From Tubiluchus corallicola (taxonomy: Eukaryota; Priapulida; Priapulimorpha; Priapulimorphida; Tubiluchidae): DNA of 31,500 bases. A model generated the notes under the pieces. It was given only the letters and a program-made list of their open reading frames with translations. It had not been told where the DNA came from and did no database searches. This document shows, one piece after another, positions 25,801 to 31,450 of the stretch. Location: contig JAQGDQ010000198.1 of assembly GCA_030141605.1 (NCBI GenBank), forward strand, positions 173,501-205,000, read 5' to 3'. How positions within the stretch are numbered: the stretch's first letter is position 1; every line of letters begins with the position of its first letter. The position numbers and the translations under genes are program-made.

Positions 25801-28800
25801 GAGAAACTTTTTTTCGTTGTGCTGGTAAAATTTAACTAAATATCTGTACGTAAAGCAGTAATTGCAATTACACGACGAAAAGCGACTTTGTGCAGAACAT
25901 TGGAAGTAACCTTTCGTCGTTACTTTCATTGCTACTTTCAAATTAAAAGCGATTTTCAATCAGGGTAAAAGTTTCGTTTGCTTTTTTCTCTTCCGTCTTT
26001 GTCTTAGTTTGCTTGTTCTTTCTCTATTAATCTTTTTATTTATTTAACCGCCGTTATTACAATTACGTTTTCTTTCTTTGTCGAATAAAATTTATCTCCC
26101 TGGTCGAGATCTTTCGTGTGAATGCAGCCGAAGTTAGTTAGTAAAACTGCGTTTATGTCAGATAATTTCATGATTAAAAACAAGCCTTTGTTTGACAAAC
26201 AAAGGAACCACATTCACAGATCTGTATAGCCAAGCAGATTTGAGCAATACTGTTGTCATAGTAACAAGAATCAGTAATGCCTCAGTGTAGATCAAGGCTT
26301 TTGTAATTATTCTGATTTTGCCCTACATACAAGTAATATTGGAACTATGATTCAGTGTAGATTAAGGCTTATGTAATTCTGATTTTGCCCTATATACGAG
26401 GTTTGTCGGAAATATGATGTAAACACGCTTGCGCAGTCAAGCTTAATTAAGACAGAGTAAAAATCGAAAACGCATGTTTGGAAAGCGATTTATAATACTT
26501 TGAAAAAGTTATTTAATTAATTTATTAACAGCAAGGCTATAGTTTCTTTATTCTATTTCCATACTAACAATTAATTAAAACCCATCAATGCACTCCATTC
26601 TTTTGAAACACTAATATTTTGTTCTAAATTCTGAACTCGTTTGCTGCTTTTTAGCTTGTTCATCATTATCAGACTAATATTTCGCTCCTTACAGCCGTCG
26701 GCAAACATTACACTGATCACCTGCAGCTGCAACACGATTAGAGATGTTCCGTTAAGATCAGTTTGCGTGAAATCCGTCCATATGAGTAATTTACCTCCCC
26801 TGGTTTCTTTGACGGCTTAAATGATTTATGAAAAGCTTTAATAAGTAGACTATCTGAAAACCGGCAATCTCAAAGCAAGACCCACTCAACTGAATTTTCT
26901 ACGTTTGATATTTCCGGTCAATTTTGCTTCTGTAATGTGTCTTTCTTGTTTATTATTTTTGAACGATTTACCTCCAGTAATGATCTATCTTTAACATCTT
27001 TAAAGAGCACTAACGTCTTATCGATTGTTTTACTTTCAAAGTCCAAAATTCTGAATCGTTGAGAAAATAGGACGTTAGAAAAACTGACGAAGATTCTGAA
27101 TTTGCAACCTTACGCTAACAATTCTTATTACTAAAGCCAATTTTTTTGCTATTTTGTCAGCACCCAAGAGACTATTAAGATACTTGCAGGTTCTGCAGAA
27201 GTTTAAGGAATTTAAGTCCTCTCTGACTAACATGAAACTATTTTAGTTTTAAGCTCATTTTTAGCGTTGTGCTGCACTGTTTTAATGATTTTGATTTCTT
27301 GTTAAATGTTTGAAAAAAGAAACATCATTCACATATTGTATGCTAATGCCAGCAGAAGGTTCCGTCATGACATATAATTACACTCTTTTAGATGTTTCAA
27401 TGGAATCTTTTCTGGAAGTAGAATGTGGTGAATTAGTACAAAATGAGATTATGCTTCCTATTTATTTATTGAACATTAATAATAGACTGCAACATTTAAC
27501 GGTACTTAAAATAGTATACCATCAAACGTAAATATTAGACAAAATATAAGTCTGCATTATTAAACCACAAACAAATAATAAAAACAGTAAAAAGTTAGAA
27601 GCTAATAAGCTATAGGCCTAATTAAAACATCTCGGAAGAAGCTACAACACTGTTAGGTACAGAAAGATGCTAGAAATAAAACGGTGGCATTTGCTTACAA
27701 AATTAGGCTACCGACACTCAGCATTAAAGAGTACTCCTGCATCATCAATAAGTACCCACCGAAGAAAAATGCTCTTAGGTTTAGTTTTCACCAGCCTCTC
27801 TGATGAGCAATGTGTTGCTCTGGTAATGGAACTAACTTGATATCGATCCCTGAATCCCATGAAACTAATTAGCCCACTATGGATATTCGTCTCACCTGAT
27901 TAAACATAGCGTGTATCACCTGGCTGTGCATTAGTAGTTTCTGTTTGCATACCGCGCAAAGCCACGCGTTACAAACTAGCGCAAGGGATGGCAGAGTTTG
28001 TTGCACGAAACGATAAAACTTTTAAACAGATATAACAGATTATTTTCTTATTGAAGATGATGCAGATGTTTGAGAATAAGGAAAGAGAAGAAGCGAAAAA
28101 GAAAGAAAGAAAAGGAGAAGAGAGCATGAATACGTGAGTCGGTAAAAATTAGAAAAAGAAAAGTGAATGAGAAAAAGACAAACGACAGAAAGGAAAAAAG
28201 ATAGAAAGAAAGCAGGAACGAAGGAAAGAAGGAAGGAAGGAAACAGAGAAAAAATTAAGCAAGCGAACAAACAAACATACAACGAAACAAAAATAAAGAA
28301 ACAAGGAAGCAGACCAACAAAAAATAAGAGAAAGCTAGCAAGTTACTATTCTGCTATTACACAAGAAGTTTAAGAACAACGGTACAACTGCAATAATAAA
28401 AAACGAAAAACGGAAGCCTTTCTAGTTCTGAGATCAAAACGATCAGGTAGAACGAATGAAGCACCGCAAATTTAACGCGCTATTGATTACTGTCGTTACT
28501 ATGGTAACTAGTGCACTTCTTTAGTTTGCAAGATTGCACGAGAAATAAGATGGGTGTTTATTTCAGGCATAATTTAACTATAGTTTAATCCTTAATTCGT
28601 TTCATTCAAATTTTCGTTCAGCACATTAAAATGCTACGTAAATGGTAAAAATTACAATAAGAGCCCTCTTAATGCATGACGTTCAGTCGTATTCAAATGT
28701 AGGATTTTTTTATTCATTATGAATTACTTAATTTGGCCCTATCTTTTCGTGCTACTTTATTCATCTGTTTTTAAATGTTTAATTCAACTGAACGAACTGA

Positions 28801-31056
28801 ATGACTTCGGTCTAGGACACAGAAAATAACATTGACAAAAGCGACAATAAGTCGAACTAGAAAAGCTTTAAAGAAAAAAGAGGCTGAGAGGCGTGTTTCA
28901 GTTTTTACTTCCAATCCCGTGACATTTCATGCAAGGTCAAATGTGAAGTTAAATTTGTTTCTGCGTTTTATCATCAATTTCAGTCACTCTAGGCTTGATT
29001 TTAAGCAAATCTCAAACATAAGTAGTCGAAAGCTGATAATGAACCTTTTCAAGATTATGATTGGTAACTTTGTCGCATGACACGTGCTAATTAACTACAT
29101 GGTTTCGCTAAGATGCTGATATAAACGTGGCCATTGTCCTCTTGAGCTACCATGTTTCAAAGTCACGCAAGATCACGTTTTTAATTAAATTTGCCACTTT
29201 TCAATTAATTTTTTTATTTTTCTAACGTTAAGCTTTAAAATTGCACATGATAAACGTTATAAACGCAAGCCTCTGCTGAAAGCTTGCCAAGCCTTACAGA
29301 TACAACGATTACACAATAAGAAAATTCCTGAAAATTTCTTTTCGCGTTATGAGATATATACACTAACAGCTTGGTTATATGACTTCGGTAAGATAAAATT
29401 AATTACAGTTTCTAAGCCCCTAGGAAGCATTATCAACTGATTTAAATCAGTGTCTGTAGGCTTAAAGGTACACTAGGTACATTAATTCAGTATTGATTTT
29501 GGTAGGTGGCAACATTAGCGCTGTAAATTTAAGGCAGTCGACAGCATAATTTGTACAACGAGACGACGCACGGACAAAAAAGAGGAAGCATTATAAGCCT
29601 CTTTAGGCTTACTCAGCCTCATGATTAATCCGCTATCGGTGATTGTCCGGACGCGACCGTAGCAGTCTCCTGAACTTATCCATATTATATTTAAAGCTAA
29701 TGCAGTATTTAAAAACGTAATTATGCCACGACTACTACACGTTTTCCCAAAACAAAGCCTCAAGCAAATAGCGTGTGTTGTGCGTATAACAAGTTCCTAT
29801 TGAACTATTGGCCAATTGACTCGCTGAGCTCAACATCGTGGATTGGAAATGACAACAGTGTTGCAATCTTCAAATTAACATGGCAGATAAAAATCCATCT
29901 CAGTCAGTCGATTCAGGATTCGTCCTAGCATCCTGTAAAGTTTCGTGATAATTTATTGCGAATTGGCGGAGCCTTAGGCTTTTTTTCGAAAATAATATTA
30001 TCCCCTCCATTGCAAATTCAAAATGGCAGATAAAAAAATCCGACTCCGTCGGCCGATGCGAAATTTGTTCTGGTATATTCGTATGAAGTTTCGTGACAAT
30101 CCGTTTGCGAATTCACGCAGCCTTACGCTCCTTTTTGAAAATGACATTGCTGCTGCCATCTTGAATTCAAAATGGCAGGTCGAAAATCCGACTGTGTCAG
30201 TCGATTTCAATTTCGTTTTAGCATATACATGCGAAGTTTTATGACAATCAATTGCAAACTGCTGGAGCCTTGAGTTTTTCTCGAAGAAGTCATCCTCCAA
30301 CAAGAACAAGAACAACAATTAAGAACAAGAACAATACCCAGATGAGTAGCAATTTGGGTTAACTGAATAGCAACCAATCTTATTCGTTCAGCAGTTTTTT
30401 TGACCTACAAACTCTTAATTCTGCGATTAACAGAAATTGATACATACCTCGTATGCATTTTTTATGTTAATTACTTCTTTAGTTTGAGCAACAGCTCCAG
30501 CTATGCCTTTCCCGAATGGCACTGTAATTCCTTTTCCTTCTGGAATTAGAGAGTCTTCTACAGTTGAACCTGTCATGACGTCAAAAAGTTTGGCTTCTAA
30601 AACTTTGTGCTCTTTCGACCCAGCAGTTAAAAACAGGCTTCCCCGATCGCTGTTGGTTAGTAAACTGACGTTTTGCAATATTTTATGACATAAAATATTG
30701 ATGTCTAGTTCACTTGCAACATCTCTGATTAATTCCATCAATAGTTCTTTCTCTTCAAGTTCTTTCAATTTATCTTTGTTCTTCCTGGGGTGTTGTCGAT
30801 TTTCTAAAAGAAGGTGGAATTTATTCGATGCAATTAGAGCACCATGATGAGACATCATATACTTGTCTGCCAAATCTGTCTCAGACCGGATCAGATTAGG
30901 GCGATTAAGTCCAAAAATATCGGACTTTGTCATCAGCCATGCATCAAACATTTCCTTTGTGCCATTTTGAACAAACCAATCTCGGCAAAACATTGGATTA
31001 CCCTGCAAGAATTTTGCCACTGCGTCTTCAGTTAGGCTCTTGCAGTTTTCGGCCAT
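307..31056 (-). CDS. PDE11: PDE11-family cyclic-nucleotide phosphodiesterase, 5' part (exons 1-11, gene continues past left edge)
   Basis: Dual-specificity cAMP/cGMP phosphodiesterases of this family hydrolyse cyclic nucleotides to 5'-monophosphates in the cytosol; the tandem GAF domains regulate the catalytic domain. Joining 31056-30448, 23268-23110, 22619-22530, 19883-19740, 15744-15634, 12024-11960, 11308-11245, 10174-10127, 9555-9409, 8860-8717 and 453-307 gives one open frame of 576 residues. Every junction is GT/AG; all introns are phase 0 except intron 6, which splits a Ser codon. The order is an N-terminal segment (1-~100), GAF-A (~110-265), GAF-B (~295-490), then the start of the catalytic domain with [15 protein letters not shown]. 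That last motif, and EEQTDL at the GAF-A/GAF-B join, are PDE11-like rather than PDE5/6-like as I remember the families. The catalytic histidines and the stop lie outside the window. The family call is from remembered protein similarity, not a search. Confidence 0.93.
545..840 (-). mobile_element. Probable LINE/SINE 3' end with TTAC tail
   Basis: Read on the minus strand, non-coding AT-rich DNA ends in CGCCTTAAAATCGACTTTAA, then AATAAAC and a short (TTAC)n run at 549-564. A polyadenylation-like motif followed by a tandem 4-mer tail is common at 3' ends of non-LTR retroelements. No coding part is visible and the right-hand limit is a guess. Confidence 0.45.
1102..1234 (+). pseudogene. MADF-domain protein exon of the Harbinger element (fragment)
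   Basis: From ATG 1102 ([20 protein letters not shown]) the frame shows a MADF-like start: [16 protein letters not shown] then LWAEVAFQL. The match ends at a plausible GAAG|GTAGAA donor and the frame stops at 1266. PIF/Harbinger elements carry such a DNA-binding partner gene beside the transposase. I find no second MADF exon before 1676, so the gene appears truncated here. Confidence 0.7.
1677..1943 (-). pseudogene. Harbinger transposase, C-terminal fragment
   Basis: After a TTACATCAG acceptor the frame reads [24 protein letters not shown] and ends RIGRV-stop. The ALHNFIL block and the following acidic tail are typical of the end of HARBI1-like transposases. The catalytic Asp/Asp/Glu blocks that should separate it from the N-terminal piece are absent, and direct splicing would put this exon out of frame, which argues for an internal deletion. 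Confidence 0.7.
2011..2160 (-). pseudogene. Harbinger transposase, N-terminal fragment
   Basis: The minus-strand frame reads [20 protein letters not shown] then [16 protein letters not shown], the HARBI1-like region before the DDE domain. It ends at a possible AAG|GTAAAC donor. The continuous frame runs out through the inverted repeat into the flank, so the upstream Met at 2276 is not the real start. The right-hand limit given is approximate. Confidence 0.72.
2268..3479. other. Intron 10 DNA without recognised features
   Basis: AT-rich sequence between the Harbinger element and the LINE. It may include the LINE's 3' UTR, for example an AATAAATAAACAG-like stretch near 3258, but no boundary is clear. 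Confidence 0.5.
3480..5200 (-). mobile_element. Degenerate non-LTR retrotransposon (LINE), reverse transcriptase region
   Basis: Minus-strand pieces in the correct order show reverse transcriptase blocks: [20 protein letters not shown] (near 4790), [16 protein letters not shown] (~4630), [17 protein letters not shown] (~4580), [20 protein letters not shown] (~4400), [15 protein letters not shown] (~4240), the catalytic YADDIKLY (~4180) and a C-terminal [13 protein letters not shown] (~3590). Frameshifts and stops break it throughout. The block style suits the CR1/Jockey group. The endonuclease is not seen, so it is 5'-truncated. Both ends are approximate. Confidence 0.82.
5611..6726 (+). CDS. 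GT10 (alpha-1,3-type) fucosyltransferase, single exon, nested in PDE11 intron 10
   Basis: Golgi type II membrane enzyme expected to move fucose from GDP-fucose onto GlcNAc of glycans. The 371 residues show a short basic tail (1-12), one signal anchor (~13-27, [15 protein letters not shown]), a stem, then the GT10 catalytic region. Motifs include [18 protein letters not shown] (163-180), VAWFVSNC (204-211), VDIYGECG (231-238) and the hallmark [16 protein letters not shown] (263-278) followed by IPVVRG. The CHLC near the C-terminus (351-354) fits the family's disulfide region. Candidate N-glycosylation sites are at 116, 164, 294 and 326. Its length is within the usual ~350-450 range and the frame is unbroken, so it looks functional. 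The acceptor (Lewis-type or N-glycan core) cannot be decided. It lies antisense to PDE11. Confidence 0.93.
   Translation: MRLSKRYLAVIKKSIIFMLVIVVLKILSEVKEHLLERRQFNEKFEIRSSYSFNANNVAPKRKLILFWNKLYKADFFYFGNGSKPFEQCHKLGRNFETTNDKYRLSESDAVIVHMTNWSKVIPPFPAHRLPGQRWVFFLKETPIRMDLSTKGKNPNLWHLNNFFNWTMTYRLDSDIPQPFGSVVRLPEPQLQFARNFAKGKTKLVAWFVSNCVYDFSGRMEYAKELQNYISVDIYGECGTLTCAKKDSRCNVILKTEYKFYLSYENAFCRDYITEKVYDRLKLSDLIPVVRGEVNYTELTPPHSVINAADFNSPRQLANYLLYLDKNDTAYSEYFAWKQNYAIATDYKRSFCHLCEKLNNPLEPTKVYDIQD
6776..6781 (+). promoter_or_regulatory. Polyadenylation signal AATAAA of the fucosyltransferase
   Basis: A canonical AATAAA lies about 50 bases after the fucosyltransferase stop codon on the same strand and ahead of a T-rich stretch. 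It suggests a very short 3' UTR and independent transcription from the host gene. Confidence 0.6.
6835..6860. repeat. (TA)n microsatellite downstream of the fucosyltransferase
   Basis: A pure run of TA dinucleotides about 55 bp after the AATAAA signal. Confidence 0.95.
6862..8343. other. Intron 10 DNA after the fucosyltransferase
   Basis: AT-rich, no coding recognised. A small hairpin GGTAATGG/CCATTACC (7080-7112) surrounds TAG/GTA triplets. A GC-richer patch near 7300-7370 has no identified meaning. Confidence 0.5.
8344..8436. repeat. Compound microsatellite (CA)n-(GCAC)n-(GC)n
   Basis: About 59 bases of (CA) pass into (GCAC) units and then (GC), 281 bp from the exon 10 donor in intron 10. 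The alternating purine-pyrimidine run throughout could adopt Z-DNA. Predicted frames through it are artefacts. Confidence 0.97.
8717..8860 (-). CDS. PDE11: PDE11 exon 10: end of GAF-B and entry to the catalytic domain
   Basis: 48 codons, phase 0 at both ends, with a GAATGTAG acceptor and an ATA|GTAAGT donor. It reads [19 protein letters not shown], then [15 protein letters not shown], the most diagnostic PDE11 stretch here and close to insect PDE11 as remembered. EVLSYHAT starts the catalytic domain. Confidence 0.95.
9409..9555 (-). CDS. PDE11: PDE11 exon 9: GAF-B core
   Basis: 49 codons, phase 0 at both ends, with an ATTTTAG acceptor and a GAG|GTAAGA donor. It starts with an acidic GEEEEGDF run, then [12 protein letters not shown] and [18 protein letters not shown]. 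The NK..F...D signature is present (residues 463-464, 470, 474) with Ala where Glu is expected. The intron just upstream carries an 88-bp duplication that abuts the acceptor. Confidence 0.93.
9558..9730. repeat. 88-bp tandem duplication at the exon 9 splice acceptor
   Basis: Two near-identical copies (9558-9645 and 9646-~9730) share AATACGACAAAAATAA, TTCCGCGAAGTAA, CTAATTTCTTTAATTTTGC and GATTA(C/T)AGG. On the PDE11 strand the first copy ends exactly at the exon 9 acceptor, so the branch-point and pyrimidine-tract sequence is present twice. Confidence 0.85.
10127..10174 (-). CDS. PDE11: PDE11 exon 8: 16-codon micro-exon of GAF-B
   Basis: 48 bp, phase 0 at both ends: [16 protein letters not shown], with a CTTTTTAG acceptor and an ACG|GTGAGC donor. 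It supplies the GAF 'VNI.DAY..' strand that exons 7 and 9 lack. The exon is small and easily missed by gene finders. Confidence 0.85.
10418..11184. mobile_element. Candidate MITE-like element with repetitive inverted ends
   Basis: A stretch of intron 7 starts GCCCAGATTAAACC and ends with the inverse of GCCCAGTCTAGACTATACCC. The outer ~120 bp on each side are built from short related units (CAGATTATACCC, CTAGATTATACCC, AACTATAACCGGGG), pointing inward in opposite directions; the middle is plain AT-rich DNA without coding. I could not find a convincing target duplication, so the class is unknown. Confidence 0.45.
11245..11308 (-). CDS. PDE11: PDE11 exon 7: GAF-B helix
   Basis: 64 bp: one base completing Ser, then [21 protein letters not shown], ending GAG|GTAGGC. 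The [10 protein letters not shown] helix precedes the conserved 'VNI.DA' strand supplied by exon 8. The AATTAG acceptor has a weak pyrimidine tract. Confidence 0.88.
11655..11935. repeat. Degenerate (CTG/TTG/ATG)n triplet region next to exon 6
   Basis: Imperfect CTG, ATG, TTG and GTT triplets fill the part of intron 6 just downstream of the exon 6 donor (on the minus strand CAG/CAA/CAT-rich). The Leu/Val-rich frame read through it is a repeat artefact. Confidence 0.85.
11960..12024 (-). CDS. PDE11: PDE11 exon 6: GAF-B strand
   Basis: 65 bp: [21 protein letters not shown] plus two bases (AG) of a split codon, with a TTTTTTAG acceptor and an AAG|GTGAGT donor. The SKAFELL stretch corresponds to the PDE11 'TKSFEL' strand. 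Its phase-2 end is completed by the first base of exon 7 to give Ser. Confidence 0.87.
12025..15633 (-). other. PDE11: PDE11 intron 5
   Basis: 3.6 kb of AT-rich non-coding DNA. Apart from the (AAT)n array and a poly-T near 13149 I see nothing supported; small open frames here match no family I know. Confidence 0.6.
13889..13978. repeat. (AAT)n microsatellite, about 30 units, in intron 5
   Basis: An almost perfect ATA/TAA triplet run of ~90 bases. On the minus strand it reads as poly-Tyr, which explains a spurious 77-residue frame. The DNA to its left (13715-13888) is AT-rich with CAATTG repeated three times near 13755 and an AATAAA-like end on the minus strand, hinting at a retroelement 3' end. 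Confidence 0.95.
15634..15744 (-). CDS. PDE11: PDE11 exon 5: 37-residue GAF-B loop insertion, possible cassette exon
   Basis: Open 111-bp segment bounded by a TTGTCACAG acceptor and an AAG|GTAAAC donor, phase 0 at both ends. It encodes [15 protein letters not shown] through AKKNAFK, rich in basic and polar residues. Skipping it would join DDTIEKV to [12 protein letters not shown], which lines up well with vertebrate PDE11A without an insertion. Insect PDE11, as I remember it, has a longer loop here. It is either a constitutive loop or an alternatively spliced cassette. Exon status is inferred from splice sites and phase, not from homology. Confidence 0.75.
15745..19739 (-). other. PDE11: PDE11 intron 4
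   Basis: 4.0 kb of non-coding sequence with one degenerate triplet tract. No transposon protein or RNA gene was recognised. Confidence 0.6.
18683..18768. repeat. Degenerate (GTC/ATC/GTT)n triplet tract in intron 4
   Basis: TCGTCATTGTTGTCGTTATC continuing through ATCGTCGTCG and CATCATCATC. It creates overlapping Ser-rich and His/Arg-rich open frames that are not genes. Confidence 0.88.
19740..19883 (-). CDS. PDE11: PDE11 exon 4: inter-GAF linker and start of GAF-B
   Basis: 48 codons with a TTTCTCTAG acceptor. It reads [19 protein letters not shown] then [14 protein letters not shown], matching the GAF-A/GAF-B linker and first GAF-B strands of PDE11. The end is placed at GTG|GTAGGT because that is a consensus donor and keeps phase 0. 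The frame stays open about 14 codons past it, but that part is unlike GAF-B. Confidence 0.88.
19884..22529 (-). other. PDE11: PDE11 intron 3
   Basis: 2.6 kb, AT-rich. Apart from the LINE relic at 21287-21530 it shows only a short (ATG)n near 20764, TA-rich blocks near 21120-21140 and a C run near 22311. Confidence 0.6.
21287..21530 (-). mobile_element. LINE ORF2 C-terminal fragment
   Basis: The minus strand of intron 3 reads [20 protein letters not shown], then [20 protein letters not shown] and [18 protein letters not shown]. The LTG.G.F..(Y)L...G....C.CG..QT.EH pattern is the end of ORF2 of RNase H-bearing LINEs (I/R1/Jockey type). No reverse transcriptase is seen upstream, so this is a short relic, unrelated in sequence to the element at 3480-5200. 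Confidence 0.75.
22530..22619 (-). CDS. PDE11: PDE11 exon 3: end of GAF-A and connecting helix
   Basis: 30 codons, phase 0 at both ends, with a GATTTTAG acceptor and a CAG|GTAACA donor. [16 protein letters not shown] is the typical last GAF-A helix, and SVQEYKRNQ starts the linker helix towards GAF-B. Confidence 0.92.
22750..22847. repeat. (CA)n microsatellite ending in (TA)n
   Basis: A nearly pure CA run with two early interruptions (CAAACACATA), then ATATATAT. It lies in intron 2 between exons 2 and 3, at the 3' side of the minus-strand LINE relic. Confidence 0.96.
22750..23060 (-). mobile_element. LINE C-terminal relic running into a (CA)n array
   Basis: In intron 2 the minus strand reads [20 protein letters not shown] then [14 protein letters not shown], the familiar end of CR1/Jockey-type ORF2 ('G.KLWNSLP'). 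About 30 bases after the conserved part the strand enters (TG)n, on the plus strand (CA)n at 22750-22838. This could be the retroelement's own simple-repeat tail. It occupies most of the 490-bp intron. Confidence 0.65.
23110..23268 (-). CDS. PDE11: PDE11 exon 2: second half of GAF-A
   Basis: 53 codons, phase 0 at both ends, with a TTTTTCAG acceptor and a CAG|GTATAT donor. It starts [10 protein letters not shown] and contains [10 protein letters not shown] and GVAQIINK, the core GAF strands. The cGMP-type signature NK(X)nFxxxDE is present as NK (residues 242-243), F250 and D254, but the last position is Val instead of Glu. Confidence 0.93.
23419..23704. repeat. 36-bp minisatellite, 8 copies, in PDE11 intron 1
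   Basis: CAGTATGGTTACAA plus a variable ATGC/ATTC, then TAAGCTTCCAAATCATT, repeats every 36 bp at 23419, 23455, 23491, 23527, 23563, 23599, 23635 and 23671. Copies differ by a few bases; most hold a HindIII-type AAGCTT. The period is a multiple of three, so the plus strand stays open as a 12-residue repeat ([11 protein letters not shown]-like). I do not regard that as a gene. Confidence 0.95.
24565..24648. repeat. Degenerate (TG)n / (GTAT)n tract
   Basis: Alternating TG-rich sequence with (TG)7, a short GCGCGCG and GTATGTATG, in intron 1. Confidence 0.85.
24838..25015. repeat. Degenerate (CCAG/CAAC/CTAC) tetranucleotide tract
   Basis: Strongly G-poor, C/A-rich strand starting with three CCAG units and decaying through CCAACCAA, CAGCCAAC and CTACCTA motifs: an old expanded tetranucleotide in intron 1. 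Confidence 0.85.
25152..25265. repeat. Degenerate (GTC/ATC)n triplet tract
   Basis: An imperfect run of GTC, ATC and CTC triplets in intron 1, similar in kind to the tract at 18683-18768. Confidence 0.88.
26185..26205. other. Perfect 10-bp-arm inverted repeat with SOX/TCF-like half sites
   Basis: CCTTTGTTTG, one A, then CAAACAAAGG forms an exact inverted repeat. Each arm contains CTTTGT, a core recognised by HMG-box factors of the SOX/TCF type. It lies in intron 1 and may be chance or a hairpin end of a relic element. Confidence 0.6.
26283..26420. repeat. 70-bp tandem duplication in PDE11 intron 1
   Basis: CAGTGTAGAT(C/T)AAGGCTT starts at 26283 and 26353 and continues in both copies with TGTAATT, CTGATTTTGCCCTA(C/T)ATAC and GGAA(C/A)TATGAT. 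The two copies differ by point changes and a short deletion. Confidence 0.85.
28055..28375. repeat. Purine-rich strand tract (GAAA/GGAA motifs)
   Basis: About 320 bases in intron 1 where the plus strand is overwhelmingly A and G, with GAAAGAAAGAAAAGGAG and GGAAGGAAGGAAA cores. It yields Lys/Glu-rich and, on the other strand, Phe/Ser/Leu-rich frames that are composition artefacts. Confidence 0.88.
29876..30300. repeat. Tandem repeat of ~145 bp, about three copies
   Basis: ATGGCAGATAAAAATCC recurs at 29880, 30023 and 30172 (spacing 143 and 149). Each copy continues with TCAGTCGAT, a GAAGTTTCGTGACAAT block, GCGAATT, GGAGCCTTAGG and a poly-T/CGAAAAT block. Copies are diverged, so the array is old. 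It lies in intron 1 about 150 bp from the exon 1 donor. Chance reading frames cross it on both strands. Confidence 0.88.
30448..31056 (-). CDS. PDE11: PDE11 exon 1: N-terminus and first half of GAF-A
   Basis: 203 codons from an ATG with G at +4 ([10 protein letters not shown]) to NAYE, then a GTATGT donor. The frame stays open two codons further upstream, but the extra 'start' is GTG, so ATG 31056 is preferred. Residues 12-45 ([16 protein letters not shown] and following) resemble the short N-terminal helix near the start of PDE11A, which supports this as the true start. Residues ~98-203 begin GAF-A ([16 protein letters not shown], then DRGSLFL). A 5' untranslated exon or an alternative upstream first exon cannot be excluded. 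Confidence 0.92.
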
Positions 31057-31061
31057 GATCA

Positions 31062-31450
31062 CAGTGTCTCACAGAAATGCAAGGACAAACAAAACTGAAA
31101 TCTTTTGTGCAGGGTGCCCTAAAAGTGGACTAAAAGGGGCACTGACTGAACAAGTGTATCTCAGAAAAGAGAACGATTGAAATTGAGTGCTCTCAAGAAT
31201 GGATGATTCTGGTATAGTACTGCACAGCGTGCTACAGGAACAAACCACTATATTTAATGCTGCTTACACAGCGTGCCACGGGAATAAATGGTTCAAATCT
31301 AATACTGTCTCCTGCCACTGCACAGCGCGCCACAAGAACGGACAATTAAGATCCAGTGCTGTCCACTGTCACAGAACAACATGCCACAGATCTGGATGTT
31401 TCAGGCGTAATGTTGTCTGTGCACAACGTGTCACAGAAATGGACGGTTGA
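31062..31450. repeat. Diverged ~50-bp minisatellite immediately upstream of the PDE11 start codon
   Basis: Units of the type CACAGCGTGCCACAGGAA followed by TGGA(C/T)GATT and CAGTGCTGTC recur near 31064, 31151, 31224, 31269, 31323, 31377 and 31424 (spacing ~45-54 in the right half). The first unit begins within a few bases of ATG 31056, so the array occupies the presumed 5' UTR and proximal promoter. No TATA box is evident. A plus-strand 87-residue frame across it (31187-31450) is just the repeat. Confidence 0.75.

Larger units (their letters stand above)
23269..30447 (-). other. PDE11: PDE11 intron 1
   Basis: The 7.2-kb first intron carries several simple or tandem repeats listed separately. 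Between them (26420-28050 and 28380-29870) I recognise no coding exon. A locally GC-richer segment at 29440-29780 has an 82-residue minus-strand frame with no family I recognise. Confidence 0.6.

Noticed and set aside
24221-25959. Small open frames in intron 1 as possible missed exons
   Set aside because: None resembles PDE sequence or another family, and none has a convincing acceptor/donor pair in a compatible phase.
28167-28373. Lys/Arg-rich plus-strand frame
   Set aside because: Composition artefact of the purine-rich tract.
29515-29763. 82-residue minus-strand frame in a GC-richer patch
   Set aside because: No motif recognised, no splice partner and no neighbouring exon. Left unannotated as a gene.
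31057-31062. Upstream extension of PDE11 by two codons
   Set aside because: The apparent start codon is GTG. The ATG at 31056 has suitable context and matches the expected N-terminus.
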